NCBI GenBank assembly: GCA_903873775.1
Contig: CAIQPR010000062.1
Span: 1-64,000 of the forward strand
Source of the DNA: an uncultured Actinomycetes bacterium
GTDB taxonomy: Bacteria > Actinomycetota > Acidimicrobiia > Acidimicrobiales > RAAP-2
Length of the DNA: 64,000 bases
Direction of reading: 5' to 3'
Shown piece after piece: positions 51,242 to 60,417 of the stretch. A program made the position numbers and the translations under genes. The notes under the pieces were generated by a model, which was given only the letters and a program-made list of their open reading frames with translations, had not been told where the DNA came from and made no database searches. Positions within the stretch are counted from its first letter, which is position 1, and every line of letters begins with the position of its first letter.

Positions 51242-52291
51242 CTACTCGGTGTACTGCTTGATCGTTTCGATGAGCGATGCCGCGGTCTGGCCTTCTTGGG
51301 GCACGGGGTGGATCTGCAGGTGCGTGACCCCCGCTTCCTTGAACGCGGCGATTCGCTCGGCGACGTAGCTTTCCGGTCCGCACAGTGTGGTGAGTTCGCA
51401 GAACTCGGCGGGCACGGCGGCCATGGCTTCCTGCTTCTTACCGGCCAGGTAGAGGTCCTGAATTTCTTCCGCTTCCTTCTCGTAGCCGTAGCGCTGAGCC
51501 AGCTCGTTGTAGAAGTTCTTGCCCTTCGCCCCCATGCCACCGACGTAGAGCGCAATCATGGAACGCTGCAGGTCGCGGAGCTTGAGGACGTCCTCGCCTT
51601 CGCCAATGGCGAGCATGCCGCCGGCCGTGATCTGCATCGACCCGAGCGCCGGGTCACGCTTCGCGAAGCCCTGGGCCAACGGCTCGCCCCAGACGTCGTT
51701 GGCCTTTTCGGGCACGTACAGAATCGGAATCCACCCGTTCGCGAGTTCCGCGGTCATGGCCACGTTCTTCTCACCGAGCGAGGCGACCCAGATCGGAATC
51801 TCGCTACGCACCGGGTGCGCAATGATCTTGAGCGCCTTGCCGAGACCCGTACCCTGCTCGGCCGGCAACGGGAGGGTGTAGTTCTTGCCCTGGTGCGTGA
51901 GGGGCGCCTCGCGCTTCCAGGTGGTGCGACAAATGTCAATGATTTCGCGCGTGCGCCCCAGGGGGTTCGTGTAGGGCACACCGTGGAAGCCCTCAATGAC
52001 CTGAGGTCCCGAGGCGCCGAGGCCGAGGTGGAAGCGACCATCCGACAGCGCGTCGATGCCTGCGGCGGTCATCGCGATCAACGTCGGCGTGCGGGTGTAG
52101 ATCGGCAGAATGGCGGCACCGATCTCCACGGTCTCGGTGAGTGCGGCGAGGTATCCCATGAGCGACGGACCGTCGAAGCCGTAGGCCTCAGCAACCCAGA
52201 CAAGGTCGAGTCCCGCCTTTTCCATCTCCGCGACCTGGCGGGCCGCTTCCTTAAAGCCGCCCGAGTAACTGAGCATCGTGGAAATCTTCAT
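51242..52291 (-). CDS. LLM-class F420-dependent oxidoreductase (paralogue 1)
   Basis: The 349-residue TIM-barrel protein belongs to the luciferase-like monooxygenase superfamily, in the branch that uses coenzyme F420 in actinobacteria. WVAEAYGFDGPSLMGYLA, GIDALSDGRFHLGLGASGPQV and HPVRSEIPIWVASLGEKN are conserved blocks. The substrate is unknown. The start MKISTMLSYSG has GGAG upstream. A close paralogue lies at 55267-56301. It is divergent from the glutamate dehydrogenase. Confidence 0.92.
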   Translation of the reverse strand: MKISTMLSYSGGFKEAARQVAEMEKAGLDLVWVAEAYGFDGPSLMGYLAALTETVEIGAAILPIYTRTPTLIAMTAAGIDALSDGRFHLGLGASGPQVIEGFHGVPYTNPLGRTREIIDICRTTWKREAPLTHQGKNYTLPLPAEQGTGLGKALKIIAHPVRSEIPIWVASLGEKNVAMTAELANGWIPILYVPEKANDVWGEPLAQGFAKRDPALGSMQITAGGMLAIGEGEDVLKLRDLQRSMIALYVGGMGAKGKNFYNELAQRYGYEKEAEEIQDLYLAGKKQEAMAAVPAEFCELTTLCGPESYVAERIAAFKEAGVTHLQIHPVPQEGQTAASLIETIKQYTE

Positions 52292-52431
52292 GGTCGTGAA
52301 CTCCAGTTCATAAGGGAACGGACCGAATAGTAACCAACTTCCGCCGACTGCCACACGAATCAAGAGAGCCTGACGTAGCCTCTCGACAGCGGGCAACGAG
52401 GCCCGTCGCGACAACAAAGGCTGGTGACAAC

Positions 52432-53706
52432 GTGGTCACAGGACCGAATGACGTCCCGGAAGAATCGTTCAATCCGTGGTTGAACGTGGTCTCGCTCATC
52501 GAGCGGGCGGGGTCCCTTTTGCAACTCGATGCCGGCATGGTCAAGCGCATCGTGACGCCGGAGCGAATTCTGGAAGTAGCGGTGCCCGTGCGCATGGATT
52601 CCGGGGAGATCGAGATGTTCACGGGGTGGCGCATCCACCACGACACGTCTCGCGGTCCCGGAAAGGGCGGGATCCGGTTCCACCCCACCGTCAACGCGGA
52701 CGAGATCGCGGCCCTGAGTGCCGACATGTCCATCAAATGCGCGGTTGTCAATATTCCCTACGGTGGCGCGAAGGGTGGCGTTCGCGTGGATCCGAGTGCT
52801 CTCTCGCGCGCGGAACTCGAGCGCCTGACGCGTCGCTACGCCTTTGACATCGCGTCGATGATTGGGCCCGACCGCGACATTCCCGCTCCCGACATCAACA
52901 CCGACAATCAGGTCATGAGTTGGATCATGGACACCATCTCGATGTTGCGCGGACAGTCGCTGCCGGGCATCGTGACCGGGAAGCCCCTCGCCATCGGCGG
53001 CACGATGGGTCACGCCGGAGCCACGTCTCTGGGTGTCACCATTTGCACCGAGGGTGTCATGAAGCGCCTCGGCCGCTCGCTCAACACGCAACGCGCCATC
53101 ATCCAGGGGTACGGCAAAGTCGGAGCGCCTTTGGTGAAATTTCTCACCGACCGCGGCGTGCGGGTCGTAGGTGTCGCCGACGTACACGGCGCGATTCATG
53201 CGCCGGGTGGTCTGGACCCCGAAGTACTCGCGAAGCATTTCCAGGAGACGGGGACCATCGTGGGATTCCCGGGGGCCGATCCTGTGCCGGCCGACGACTT
53301 CTTTGCCCTCGACAGTGATATCGCTATTCCCGCCGCGTTAGGCGGCTCTATTACCGAGACCGTCGCGCGCGCGCTCACCGCCTCTGTGGTCGTCGAAGCC
53401 GCGAATGGTCCCACGACGGGGGACGCGGCGACCATCCTCGAGGAGCGCGGCGTCGTGGTCGTGCCCGACGTCCTCGCCAATGCCGGCGGTGTCGTGGCGT
53501 CCTATTTCGAGTGGGCGCAAGACTTGCAGGGTTTCATGTGGGAGCGCGACCTCTTCCAGCAGCGACTCGAAAAGACAATGCGCCTCGCCTTTGATTACGT
53601 CTGGATGCGACACGAACAATTGGGTGTTCCCTTGCGGGATGCGGCCATTGCGGTGGGCGTGGAACGCATTGCGGAGGCAACCGAACTTCGCGGCCTCTTC
53701 CCGTGA
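52432..53706 (+). CDS. Glutamate dehydrogenase
   Basis: The 424-residue enzyme interconverts glutamate with 2-oxoglutarate and ammonia. The substrate region FTGWRIHHDTSRGPGKGGIR and the catalytic Lys in PYGGAKGGVRVDP are intact. The dinucleotide fold starts at RAIIQGYGKVGAPLVKFL. The length and sequence fit the hexameric small-subunit class. The NAD or NADP preference is not clear. GTG at 52432 is weakly preceded by AAAGG; TAGCCT about 55 bases upstream may be the -10. Confidence 0.94.
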   Translation: MVTGPNDVPEESFNPWLNVVSLIERAGSLLQLDAGMVKRIVTPERILEVAVPVRMDSGEIEMFTGWRIHHDTSRGPGKGGIRFHPTVNADEIAALSADMSIKCAVVNIPYGGAKGGVRVDPSALSRAELERLTRRYAFDIASMIGPDRDIPAPDINTDNQVMSWIMDTISMLRGQSLPGIVTGKPLAIGGTMGHAGATSLGVTICTEGVMKRLGRSLNTQRAIIQGYGKVGAPLVKFLTDRGVRVVGVADVHGAIHAPGGLDPEVLAKHFQETGTIVGFPGADPVPADDFFALDSDIAIPAALGGSITETVARALTASVVVEAANGPTTGDAATILEERGVVVVPDVLANAGGVVASYFEWAQDLQGFMWERDLFQQRLEKTMRLAFDYVWMRHEQLGVPLRDAAIAVGVERIAEATELRGLFP

Positions 53707-53710
53707 TGCA

Positions 53711-54811
53711 CTAGCTCGCAATCGCGCAGCGGTTCGGTCCCAGTTCGAGGTCGTGCAGCGCCGTGAGATCGAGCGACGAATGTCCGGCGTTGAACTTCAC
53801 AATCTCACGGTAATTCGGTGGGCGATCGCTGACGCGCGCCACCGCCCAGGCCACGAACTCGTCTTCGCTCAGTGCGAGCGCGGGGAGGTCGCGTCGCAGG
53901 TCGCCGAGACTTCGCGTGACAGGTTCTCCGCCGTGAACCTCGACGGCGTCACCATAGTGGGCGGGAAACACGAGCAGGTCGTCGTCCAACGGGAGAACTA
54001 CCTCGTGCAAACTCCGGTAGAGGGAGTGGGCGAAGGCCTCGGCGTGATCGGCGAGATCGGGGCGCCCCACGCTCTCGAGAAAGAGAGTGTCACCGGTGAA
54101 CAGGGCCACGTCTCCGAGTCGGTAGACGGTCGAGCCTTCCGTGTGTCCGGGGGCCGTGACCGCCGACACCACGAGGTGAAGTGCATCCGAAATCTCAACT
54201 CGCAGGCCGTCGGTGATGGGCGAGAACTCGTAGGTGAAGGGATCGGCGGGGTTGAGAACGAGGGTCGCGCCGGTTCTCCCGGCGAGGTCGCGCGCGCCAC
54301 TCAAGTGATCCGCGTGCAGGTGGGTGTCAAAGACGTGGGTGATGGTAAAGCCGTGTCGTTCCGCCACGCGGAGATAACGCTCGACATCGCTCGAGGGGTC
54401 AATGACGACCGCGCGAGAGCCGGAGCCAATGACGTAGGACAGGCACCCCTTGCCCCGTCGACGAATCTGCGTCACGACGGCGCCGGGAAAATCGATGTCC
54501 ACCTCGTCGTACGCCCGCCCCCACGCCGACATCCCGTCTTCCAAAACACGCGAGGACATTCCGTGTTGCGCGAGCAACTCCGACGCGTGGAGGGCGCGAG
54601 CACCCTTGGCGCACACCGTGACCACGGGACGCGCACCAGGAATCTCACCAAGTCGCTCGGCGAGTTCGCCGAGCGGAATGTTGTACGAGCCCGGAATCTT
54701 CCAGGACGCCACTTCGTCGGGCTCGCGCACATCCAGCAGAAAAACGTCTCCGTCAAGGAGAGCCACGACATCGTCGACGCTGATGAAGTCAGGTTGAGTG
54801 GTCTTCGCCAT
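53711..54811 (-). CDS. Rhodanese-persulfide dioxygenase fusion (MBL fold)
   Basis: The 366-residue protein fuses an N-terminal rhodanese domain (about 1-115, active Cys in VVTVCAKGARAL) to a metallo-beta-lactamase domain. The metal site is HVFDTHLHADHLSGARD, APGHTEGSTVY and LFTGDTLFLESVGRPDL, the layout of ETHE1-type persulfide dioxygenases. It should move sulfane sulfur and oxidise persulfides to sulfite. ATG at 54811 has TAGGGT six bases upstream. It faces a free rhodanese gene. In other bacteria the rhodanese is usually C-terminal or separate, so order is noteworthy. Confidence 0.92.
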   Translation of the reverse strand: MAKTTQPDFISVDDVVALLDGDVFLLDVREPDEVASWKIPGSYNIPLGELAERLGEIPGARPVVTVCAKGARALHASELLAQHGMSSRVLEDGMSAWGRAYDEVDIDFPGAVVTQIRRRGKGCLSYVIGSGSRAVVIDPSSDVERYLRVAERHGFTITHVFDTHLHADHLSGARDLAGRTGATLVLNPADPFTYEFSPITDGLRVEISDALHLVVSAVTAPGHTEGSTVYRLGDVALFTGDTLFLESVGRPDLADHAEAFAHSLYRSLHEVVLPLDDDLLVFPAHYGDAVEVHGGEPVTRSLGDLRRDLPALALSEDEFVAWAVARVSDRPPNYREIVKFNAGHSSLDLTALHDLELGPNRCAIAS

Positions 54812-54888
54812 AGTTCAACCCTAGGAGTCGCTATGGTGGCGCGAGGTCGCAGATCAGTTACGGTCGCGTGACAAATGAAGGTGAAAAC

Positions 54889-55227
54889 ATGACTGATTCC
54901 ATCATCAATATCTCCGTGGACGAGGCCGTCGAACTCGTGGGTGCCGGGGCCTTCCTGCTCGACGTGCGCGAGCCCGACGAATGGGCCGCCGGACACGCGA
55001 CCCTCGCCACGCACGTGCCGCTCGGGACCTTGCCAGATTCAGTGAGCCTCATCCCGAAGGACCAGGTGATTGTGTGCGTCTGTCGCCTCGGTGGACGCTC
55101 GGCGCGCGCGGCGGCGTTCCTCTCCGACCTCGGATACGACACACGCAATGTCGAGGGCGGCATGCAGGCCTGGGCCGAAGCGTCCTACCCGCTCGTCTGC
55201 GACGAGGGCGAGCCCGAAATTCTCTAG
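54889..55227 (+). CDS. Single-domain rhodanese (sulfurtransferase)
   Basis: The 112-residue protein is a complete rhodanese domain with the active-site loop VIVCVCRLGGRSARAA. It carries sulfane sulfur as a Cys persulfide. ATG at 54889 follows GAAGGTG at good spacing; an in-frame GTG at 54868 is less likely. It is divergent from the persulfide dioxygenase fusion across 77 bp, suggesting joint use in sulfide or persulfide handling. Confidence 0.93.
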   Translation: MTDSIINISVDEAVELVGAGAFLLDVREPDEWAAGHATLATHVPLGTLPDSVSLIPKDQVIVCVCRLGGRSARAAAFLSDLGYDTRNVEGGMQAWAEASYPLVCDEGEPEIL

Positions 55228-55266
55228 CCCTGACGCGCCACGTAGTCTCGCCGTAGGGGAGGCATC

Positions 55267-56301
55267 ATGAAGGAACTACGTCTGGGACTGCAACTGGGGT
55301 ACTGGGGCCGTGGAGCCCCCGCGGGCGCTCAAGAGTTGGTGCTCGAAGCCGAACGCCTCGGGTTTGACTCCGTGTGGACCGCCGAGTCGTGGGGCTCGGA
55401 CGCGCTCACTCCCTTGGCCTGGTGGGGTTCGCGCACGGAACGTGTGCGCCTCGGTACATCTATTTGCCAACTCTCGGCCCGCACGCCGACGGCGATGGCC
55501 ATGGCCGCGATCACGATGGATCATTTGACGGGGGGTCGATTCGTTCTCGGACTCGGCGTGTCCGGGCCGCAGGTCGTCGAGGGTTGGTACGGACAGGACT
55601 TTTCGCAGCCCCTCGCGCGCACACGTGAGTACGTCGAGATCATTCGCGCCGCGGTGCGACGTGAGGAGCCGGTCACGAATTCGGGTCCCCACTACCCACT
55701 GCCCTACCCCGGTGGGACGGGACTGGGCAAGCCCCTTCGCTCGATCGTTCATCCGCTGCGCTCGGAGATCCCGATCATTCTCGGAGCGGAAGGCCCGAAG
55801 AATGTCGCCCTCGCCGCCGAGATCGCCGACGGTTGGTTTCCCATCTTCTTCGCACCTCGTGCCATGGCGTCCTTTGAGGACTGTCTTGACGAAGGATTCG
55901 CGCGCCCGGGCGCGCGACGCTCGAGGGACGATTTCGAAGTTCTCGCTCTCGCCCCGGTGATTGTCAACGATGACGTCGAGGCGGCCGCCGACGCGTATCG
56001 ACCGATTATCGCCCTTTACGTCGGAGGAATGGGCGCCAAGTCCATGAACTTTCACTTTGACGTCTTTTGTCGCATGGGCTACGAAGAAGAGGCCACGCGG
56101 ATCCAGTCCCTCTATATGGAGGGCAAGAAGGATGAAGCGGCGGGGGCCGTGCCCACGAAAATGGTGGAGGACTTGGCATTAATAGGTCCGAAGGAAAGGA
56201 TTCGTGACGGTCTCGAGGAATGGCGAGAGTCCATAGCGACGACCCTGTTGGTGAACGGCGACCTAGCGTCCATGCGACTCATGGCCGAGTTGATGGGCTG
56301 A
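55267..56301 (+). CDS. LLM-class F420-dependent oxidoreductase (paralogue 2)
   Basis: The 344-residue protein is clearly homologous over its length to the gene at 51242-52291. DSVWTAESWGSDALTPLAWW, LGLGVSGPQVVEGWYGQDF and HPLRSEIPIILGAEGPKN match its blocks. F420 use and oxidoreductase activity are inferred from family membership. GGGGAGG precedes ATG 55267. It follows the rhodanese by 39 bases and may be co-transcribed. Confidence 0.92.
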   Translation: MKELRLGLQLGYWGRGAPAGAQELVLEAERLGFDSVWTAESWGSDALTPLAWWGSRTERVRLGTSICQLSARTPTAMAMAAITMDHLTGGRFVLGLGVSGPQVVEGWYGQDFSQPLARTREYVEIIRAAVRREEPVTNSGPHYPLPYPGGTGLGKPLRSIVHPLRSEIPIILGAEGPKNVALAAEIADGWFPIFFAPRAMASFEDCLDEGFARPGARRSRDDFEVLALAPVIVNDDVEAAADAYRPIIALYVGGMGAKSMNFHFDVFCRMGYEEEATRIQSLYMEGKKDEAAGAVPTKMVEDLALIGPKERIRDGLEEWRESIATTLLVNGDLASMRLMAELMG

Positions 56302-56376
56302 ACCACGCCCGTGTGTGGGGTAGTTTTGAGTCCCGTACCGTCCCGCGAGTGAGGGATACCGAGGGGACTTTTCGAC

Positions 56377-59300
56377 ATGTCGCACACGCTCAGGTGTCCC
56401 GGGATTTTTGGGCGACCGTCGCGTCACATCGGTGTCGCGACCGTGGCGCTCGCTCTCGTGATATCTGCGTCCGGACTGTTCCTTAGCGCACCTCCCGCCA
56501 GTGCGACCGTGCCCGGGTGGGGATCGTTAGCCCCCCTCACCGGCGCGGGAGTCAGTGGGCCCACCGAAACCTCCCAAGCCGCTTCCGTCTCCTGCGGTGC
56601 GAACGGCGACTGCGCCGTGGGCGGCACACTGACGACGTCGTCGGGTTCGCACGCGTGGCTCGCCACCATCACCGGCGGCAGCGTCAGCGCCAGCGCGTTC
56701 GTGTCGGTACCCGACAGTGCCGCCTACACCACCTTCTCGACAACAAGTACCGTCACGAATCTCTCGTGCCCGGCCGCCGGTGCGTGTGTCGCCGTCGGCA
56801 CCTTCGTGACGCAACTGTCGGGCATGCCGACGGCCGAAACCGTGGCGTGGTCCGCGACATCGACGAATCACGTCTGGTCACCGGCGACAATCATTCCCTC
56901 TTCACCATCCGCGCTCGGCATGTCCGCCAGTGATGAAACCCTCACGCCGGTTGATCTCTCGTGTGCTGCGGTCGGCGCGTGCGTACTCGTCGGCACCTAT
57001 CTGGACGGCGGCGTGTCGTCGGTGTTCACGTCAACGCAGTCTGGTGTCACGTGGCACGACGCCGCCGCGACGGTGACGTCAACCCTTGGTTCCCTGACAG
57101 TCGCCGGCGTCTCATGTCCTTCGCCCGGGTGGTGTGCACTCGGTGCGAACCTCACGACCTCCTCAGGCGCGACATCTCCGGTGGTCGACGTCCTCGACAG
57201 TGGCGTGTGGACGCCCGCCGATACGTCGTCCTACAGCTCTCTGTCGACCGTGACCAGCGACGCACCATCTCTCACCGCGCTGTCCAACATCTCGTGCGCC
57301 GCACCGAACGAATGCGCCGTCGCCGGACAGTTTGCGCTCTCGACCAAGAAGGTGGCGGTCTACGTCGCGGGTCTCACGGCCACTGGGGATACCACGGTGA
57401 TGTCGTCGCCCACGGCGCTCGTGGGCCTCGCGAATCTCCAGGGTGGGCCAGCGTCCCGCGTGTCGGGACTGGTGTGTCCGGACAATGGTGACTGCACGCT
57501 CGCCGGCATTTACGATCGTTCCGCCAATCAGACGGAAGTCTTTACCGCCAACGAGGTCAACGGCACGTGGGGCTCCGCCTCACTGCTGCCCGGATCCTTC
57601 AGCCTCAACCTCGGCTTCGACGCGAGTGTGGCCAATCTTTCGTGTATTACGGATCAGGTCTGCGCCTTGGGCGGTGGTGTCACCGATGGTCTCGGTGACC
57701 ATCACACCCTCGTCGCCACCGAAACTCCGTCGGGCTGGAGCGGCGTCGGATTTCTTCCGGACGCGACGGGACTCAACGCCGGGGACGATGACGAGGTCAC
57801 CGCCCTCGCGTGTTCCATCGCGGGCTCGTGCGTCGCCGCAGGGACCTACACGACGACCACGCCCGCTGCAGCCACCCACGTCTTTGTGGACGAGGCCTTC
57901 ACTTCACCGCCGCCCCCCAACCCACCGCGTGAGCCAGTGAACGTCACCGCCCTCCCCGGGAGCTTGCAGGCACTCGTGTCATGGCAACCACCGGTGTCCA
58001 CCGGGGGCTCAATGATCACCACGTACAAGGTGACCGCATCGCCGGGGGGATCTTCGTGCACGACGTCGAGCATGACGTGCATTGTGCCGAATTTGACGGA
58101 CGGGACGAGCTACACCTTCGTCGTTACGGCGTCCAACATCAGCGGTCCGGGAAATCCGTCACTTCCGTCGAATGCGGTCACGCCCTCCCCATTGCCCAGC
58201 GTGCCCTTGGACGTCACCCTCGCCGTGAACGCCAACACGATCATTGTGTCTTGGCAACCACCCGTAAGCTCGGGAAGCCCGGTGCTCTCCTACACCGCGG
58301 TTGCGACGCCCGGCGGGAAACAGTGCACGGCGGAAGCGACCGCGAGTCCCTTGTCGTGTCGTCTCGTGGGGCTCACAAACGGCACCCACTACGGCGTCAC
58401 CGTCAGTGCCCAGAGTGCCATCGGTGTGGGTCCGTCCTCGAGTGCCGCCTACGCCGTCCCCGAACCTCTGCTGGCGGCTCCCACCAATGTCCGGGCGAGC
58501 GCGACCGGCATTGGACAAGTCACCGTTCGGTGGCTCGCCCCGGCCCCCGACGGCGCATTACCCCTGCGCGACTACGTCGTGACGTCGACTCCCCCGGGAT
58601 ACGGCTGCACGGTGAGCACTCTGACGTGCGTCGTGAAGCCCATTCCGAACGGCAAGACCCTGACCTTTACCGTCACGCCGGTGAATGCCTCGGGCGCCGG
58701 GGCCGCGTCTCTCCCCTCCGCGCCCGTCACCACGCCGGCCGTCGCCTCACCACCCACGAACATCACGGTTCTCGTGTCCTCGAAGGCGCTGGGCGTCTCG
58801 TGGAGCGCGCCCGTGAACAACGGGGGCGAGAAGGTCACCGAATACATCGCCACAGGCGCCTCGAAGACCCAGACCGCCACGTGCGCCACCGTCGCACCGA
58901 CCACTGGATGTCAATTGACGAACCTGACGAATGGCAACACCTACACCATCACAGTGGTCGCCATCAATGTCGTCGGTTCGTCGCGTCCGTCAGCGCCCGT
59001 CTCGGCCAATCCGGCGACACCGCCGTCGCTGCCGAGGAACATCACCATCAAACAGAGCGGCAACAACTCGCTCACAGTGCACTGGCGAGGAGCCACCTCC
59101 GACGGGGGCTCACCCATCACCTCCTACGTCGCCACCGCGTCCCCCGGGTCCGCCTCGTGCACCGTCACGCCACCCGCCGCCAACACCTGCGTCTTTAGTG
59201 ACTTCCCCGACACCGTGGCGTATTCGTTCTCTGTCGTCGCCATCAATGCCGCGGGGACGAGTCTCGCGGCGGTATCGGCGGTGTCCGTCGAACCGACGGG

Positions 59301-59856
59301 TGTCCCGAGCACGCCCGCGGGACTGCTGGTCGCGGTTGGTCGCCAGACGGCCACCATCACGTGGGACGCCTCCACCGGGGGTGACACGACGGTCTCGGGC
59401 TACACCGTCACGGCGACCGAGGGTGGCACGTCGTCGTTCTGCCAAGTCGCCGGAGGCCCTTTGACGTGTACGTTCAACGCCCTCACGGACGGAGAAACGT
59501 ACTCGTTCTCGGTCGTCGCCACCAACGCCTACGGCAACTCCGCCGCGAGCACTCCGGTCACCGCTGTTCCCGGCCTCGCTCCCTCGGCGCCGAGCCACGT
59601 GGGTGCCGCCGCCGAAACGCGGTCGATCACGGTCAGCTGGCACGCGCCACTGCAGTCAGGGGATCCTGCGATCACGAGTTACGTGGCGAAAGCCACCTTT
59701 GGCGGTCACACGTACACGTGCGGCGTTAACGGAACCACGTATTCGTGCGCGATCTACGGACTGACGAGCGGTGACACCTACATCGTGACGGTGACGGCGA
59801 CGAATGTCATCGGCGTGTCACCGCCCTCGGTGCCCCTGCGAGTAAAGGTCAAATAG
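56377..59856 (+). CDS. Secreted protein with eight Cys-pair repeats and seven FN3 repeats
   Basis: The 1,159-residue protein has a signal peptide ending near residue 43 (PPASA). Residues about 70-480 hold eight repeats, each with a C-x5-C core followed by a small and Gly-rich strand: SCGANGDC, SCPAAGAC, SCAAVGAC, SCPSPGWC, SCAAPNEC, VCPDNGDC, SCITDQVC and ACSIAGSC. The spacing of 45-65 residues suggests an eight-bladed beta propeller with a disulfide per blade. Seven fibronectin III domains follow (about 505-1159), each also with a Cys pair. It ends without a membrane anchor or sorting motif. A surface or matrix binding role is inferred. GAGGGG precedes ATG 56377. Confidence 0.88.
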   Translation: MSHTLRCPGIFGRPSRHIGVATVALALVISASGLFLSAPPASATVPGWGSLAPLTGAGVSGPTETSQAASVSCGANGDCAVGGTLTTSSGSHAWLATITGGSVSASAFVSVPDSAAYTTFSTTSTVTNLSCPAAGACVAVGTFVTQLSGMPTAETVAWSATSTNHVWSPATIIPSSPSALGMSASDETLTPVDLSCAAVGACVLVGTYLDGGVSSVFTSTQSGVTWHDAAATVTSTLGSLTVAGVSCPSPGWCALGANLTTSSGATSPVVDVLDSGVWTPADTSSYSSLSTVTSDAPSLTALSNISCAAPNECAVAGQFALSTKKVAVYVAGLTATGDTTVMSSPTALVGLANLQGGPASRVSGLVCPDNGDCTLAGIYDRSANQTEVFTANEVNGTWGSASLLPGSFSLNLGFDASVANLSCITDQVCALGGGVTDGLGDHHTLVATETPSGWSGVGFLPDATGLNAGDDDEVTALACSIAGSCVAAGTYTTTTPAAATHVFVDEAFTSPPPPNPPREPVNVTALPGSLQALVSWQPPVSTGGSMITTYKVTASPGGSSCTTSSMTCIVPNLTDGTSYTFVVTASNISGPGNPSLPSNAVTPSPLPSVPLDVTLAVNANTIIVSWQPPVSSGSPVLSYTAVATPGGKQCTAEATASPLSCRLVGLTNGTHYGVTVSAQSAIGVGPSSSAAYAVPEPLLAAPTNVRASATGIGQVTVRWLAPAPDGALPLRDYVVTSTPPGYGCTVSTLTCVVKPIPNGKTLTFTVTPVNASGAGAASLPSAPVTTPAVASPPTNITVLVSSKALGVSWSAPVNNGGEKVTEYIATGASKTQTATCATVAPTTGCQLTNLTNGNTYTITVVAINVVGSSRPSAPVSANPATPPSLPRNITIKQSGNNSLTVHWRGATSDGGSPITSYVATASPGSASCTVTPPAANTCVFSDFPDTVAYSFSVVAINAAGTSLAAVSAVSVEPTGVPSTPAGLLVAVGRQTATITWDASTGGDTTVSGYTVTATEGGTSSFCQVAGGPLTCTFNALTDGETYSFSVVATNAYGNSAASTPVTAVPGLAPSAPSHVGAAAETRSITVSWHAPLQSGDPAITSYVAKATFGGHTYTCGVNGTTYSCAIYGLTSGDTYIVTVTATNVIGVSPPSVPLRVKVK

Positions 59857-59868
59857 TTCTATCGGCAA

Positions 59869-60363
59869 CTACGCGTCGAGGACAGCACCGGAACCCGGCA
59901 CCACCGGGCCCTGCACGCTCCACGGGAAGTTGATCCATTTGTCGGTGCGCTTCCAGGCGTAGTCGGGTCGAATGACCGAGCGCGGCTTCTCGAACAGCAC
60001 GGCGGAGCGCACCTCGTGCACCGTGGCGGCACAGAAATCGGTCACCATCTTGAGGGTTTCGCCGGAGTCGGCCACGTCGTCAGCGATAAGAACCACCGCA
60101 CCCGAGAGATCAACCTGATTCGGGACCGGGGGCAACACGACGGGCATGTCGAGGCGCTCATCGACGCCCGTGTAGAACTCGACACTCATCATGAACGCGT
60201 TCTTCACACCCAGGGCGTAGCCGAGGCCCGCGCCGAGGAAGAAACCCCCTCGGGCGATCGACAGAATCATGTCGGGGCGGTAGCCGGAGTCCGCAATGGA
60301 CTGTGCGAGTTCCCGACACGCCACGCCAAAACCTTCATAACTGAGTTCTTCTCGTTCGCTCAC
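59869..60363 (-). CDS. Phosphoribosyltransferase (xanthine/hypoxanthine type)
   Basis: The 164-residue protein has the PRPP loop VVLIADDVADSGETLKMV. DMILSIARGGFFLGAGLGYA supplies the N-terminal substrate loop, and INFPWS near the end is typical of small archaeal/actinobacterial purine phosphoribosyltransferases. It would salvage a purine base. GTG at 60363 has TACGCT seven bases upstream. Confidence 0.88.
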   Translation of the reverse strand: MSEREELSYEGFGVACRELAQSIADSGYRPDMILSIARGGFFLGAGLGYALGVKNAFMMSVEFYTGVDERLDMPVVLPPVPNQVDLSGAVVLIADDVADSGETLKMVTDFCAATVHEVRSAVLFEKPRSVIRPDYAWKRTDKWINFPWSVQGPVVPGSGAVLDA

Positions 60364-60417
60364 GCCCTTCAGCGTAGAAGGCGCGCGATGACACAAGCCA
60401 CCTGAGAACGCGTAGCG

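Noticed and set aside
50522-52330. 602-codon plus-strand open frame
   Set aside because: It runs antisense across two well-supported genes (alpha/beta hydrolase and LLM oxidoreductase) and across their intergenic gap.
53405-54871. 488-codon plus-strand open frame over the persulfide dioxygenase gene
   Set aside because: It begins inside glutamate dehydrogenase in another frame and lies opposite a protein with complete MBL and rhodanese motifs. High GC creates such open frames.
57981-59198. 405-codon plus-strand frame inside the FN3 gene
   Set aside because: It is a shifted frame of the repeat protein, with Arg/His-rich composition typical of a shadow.
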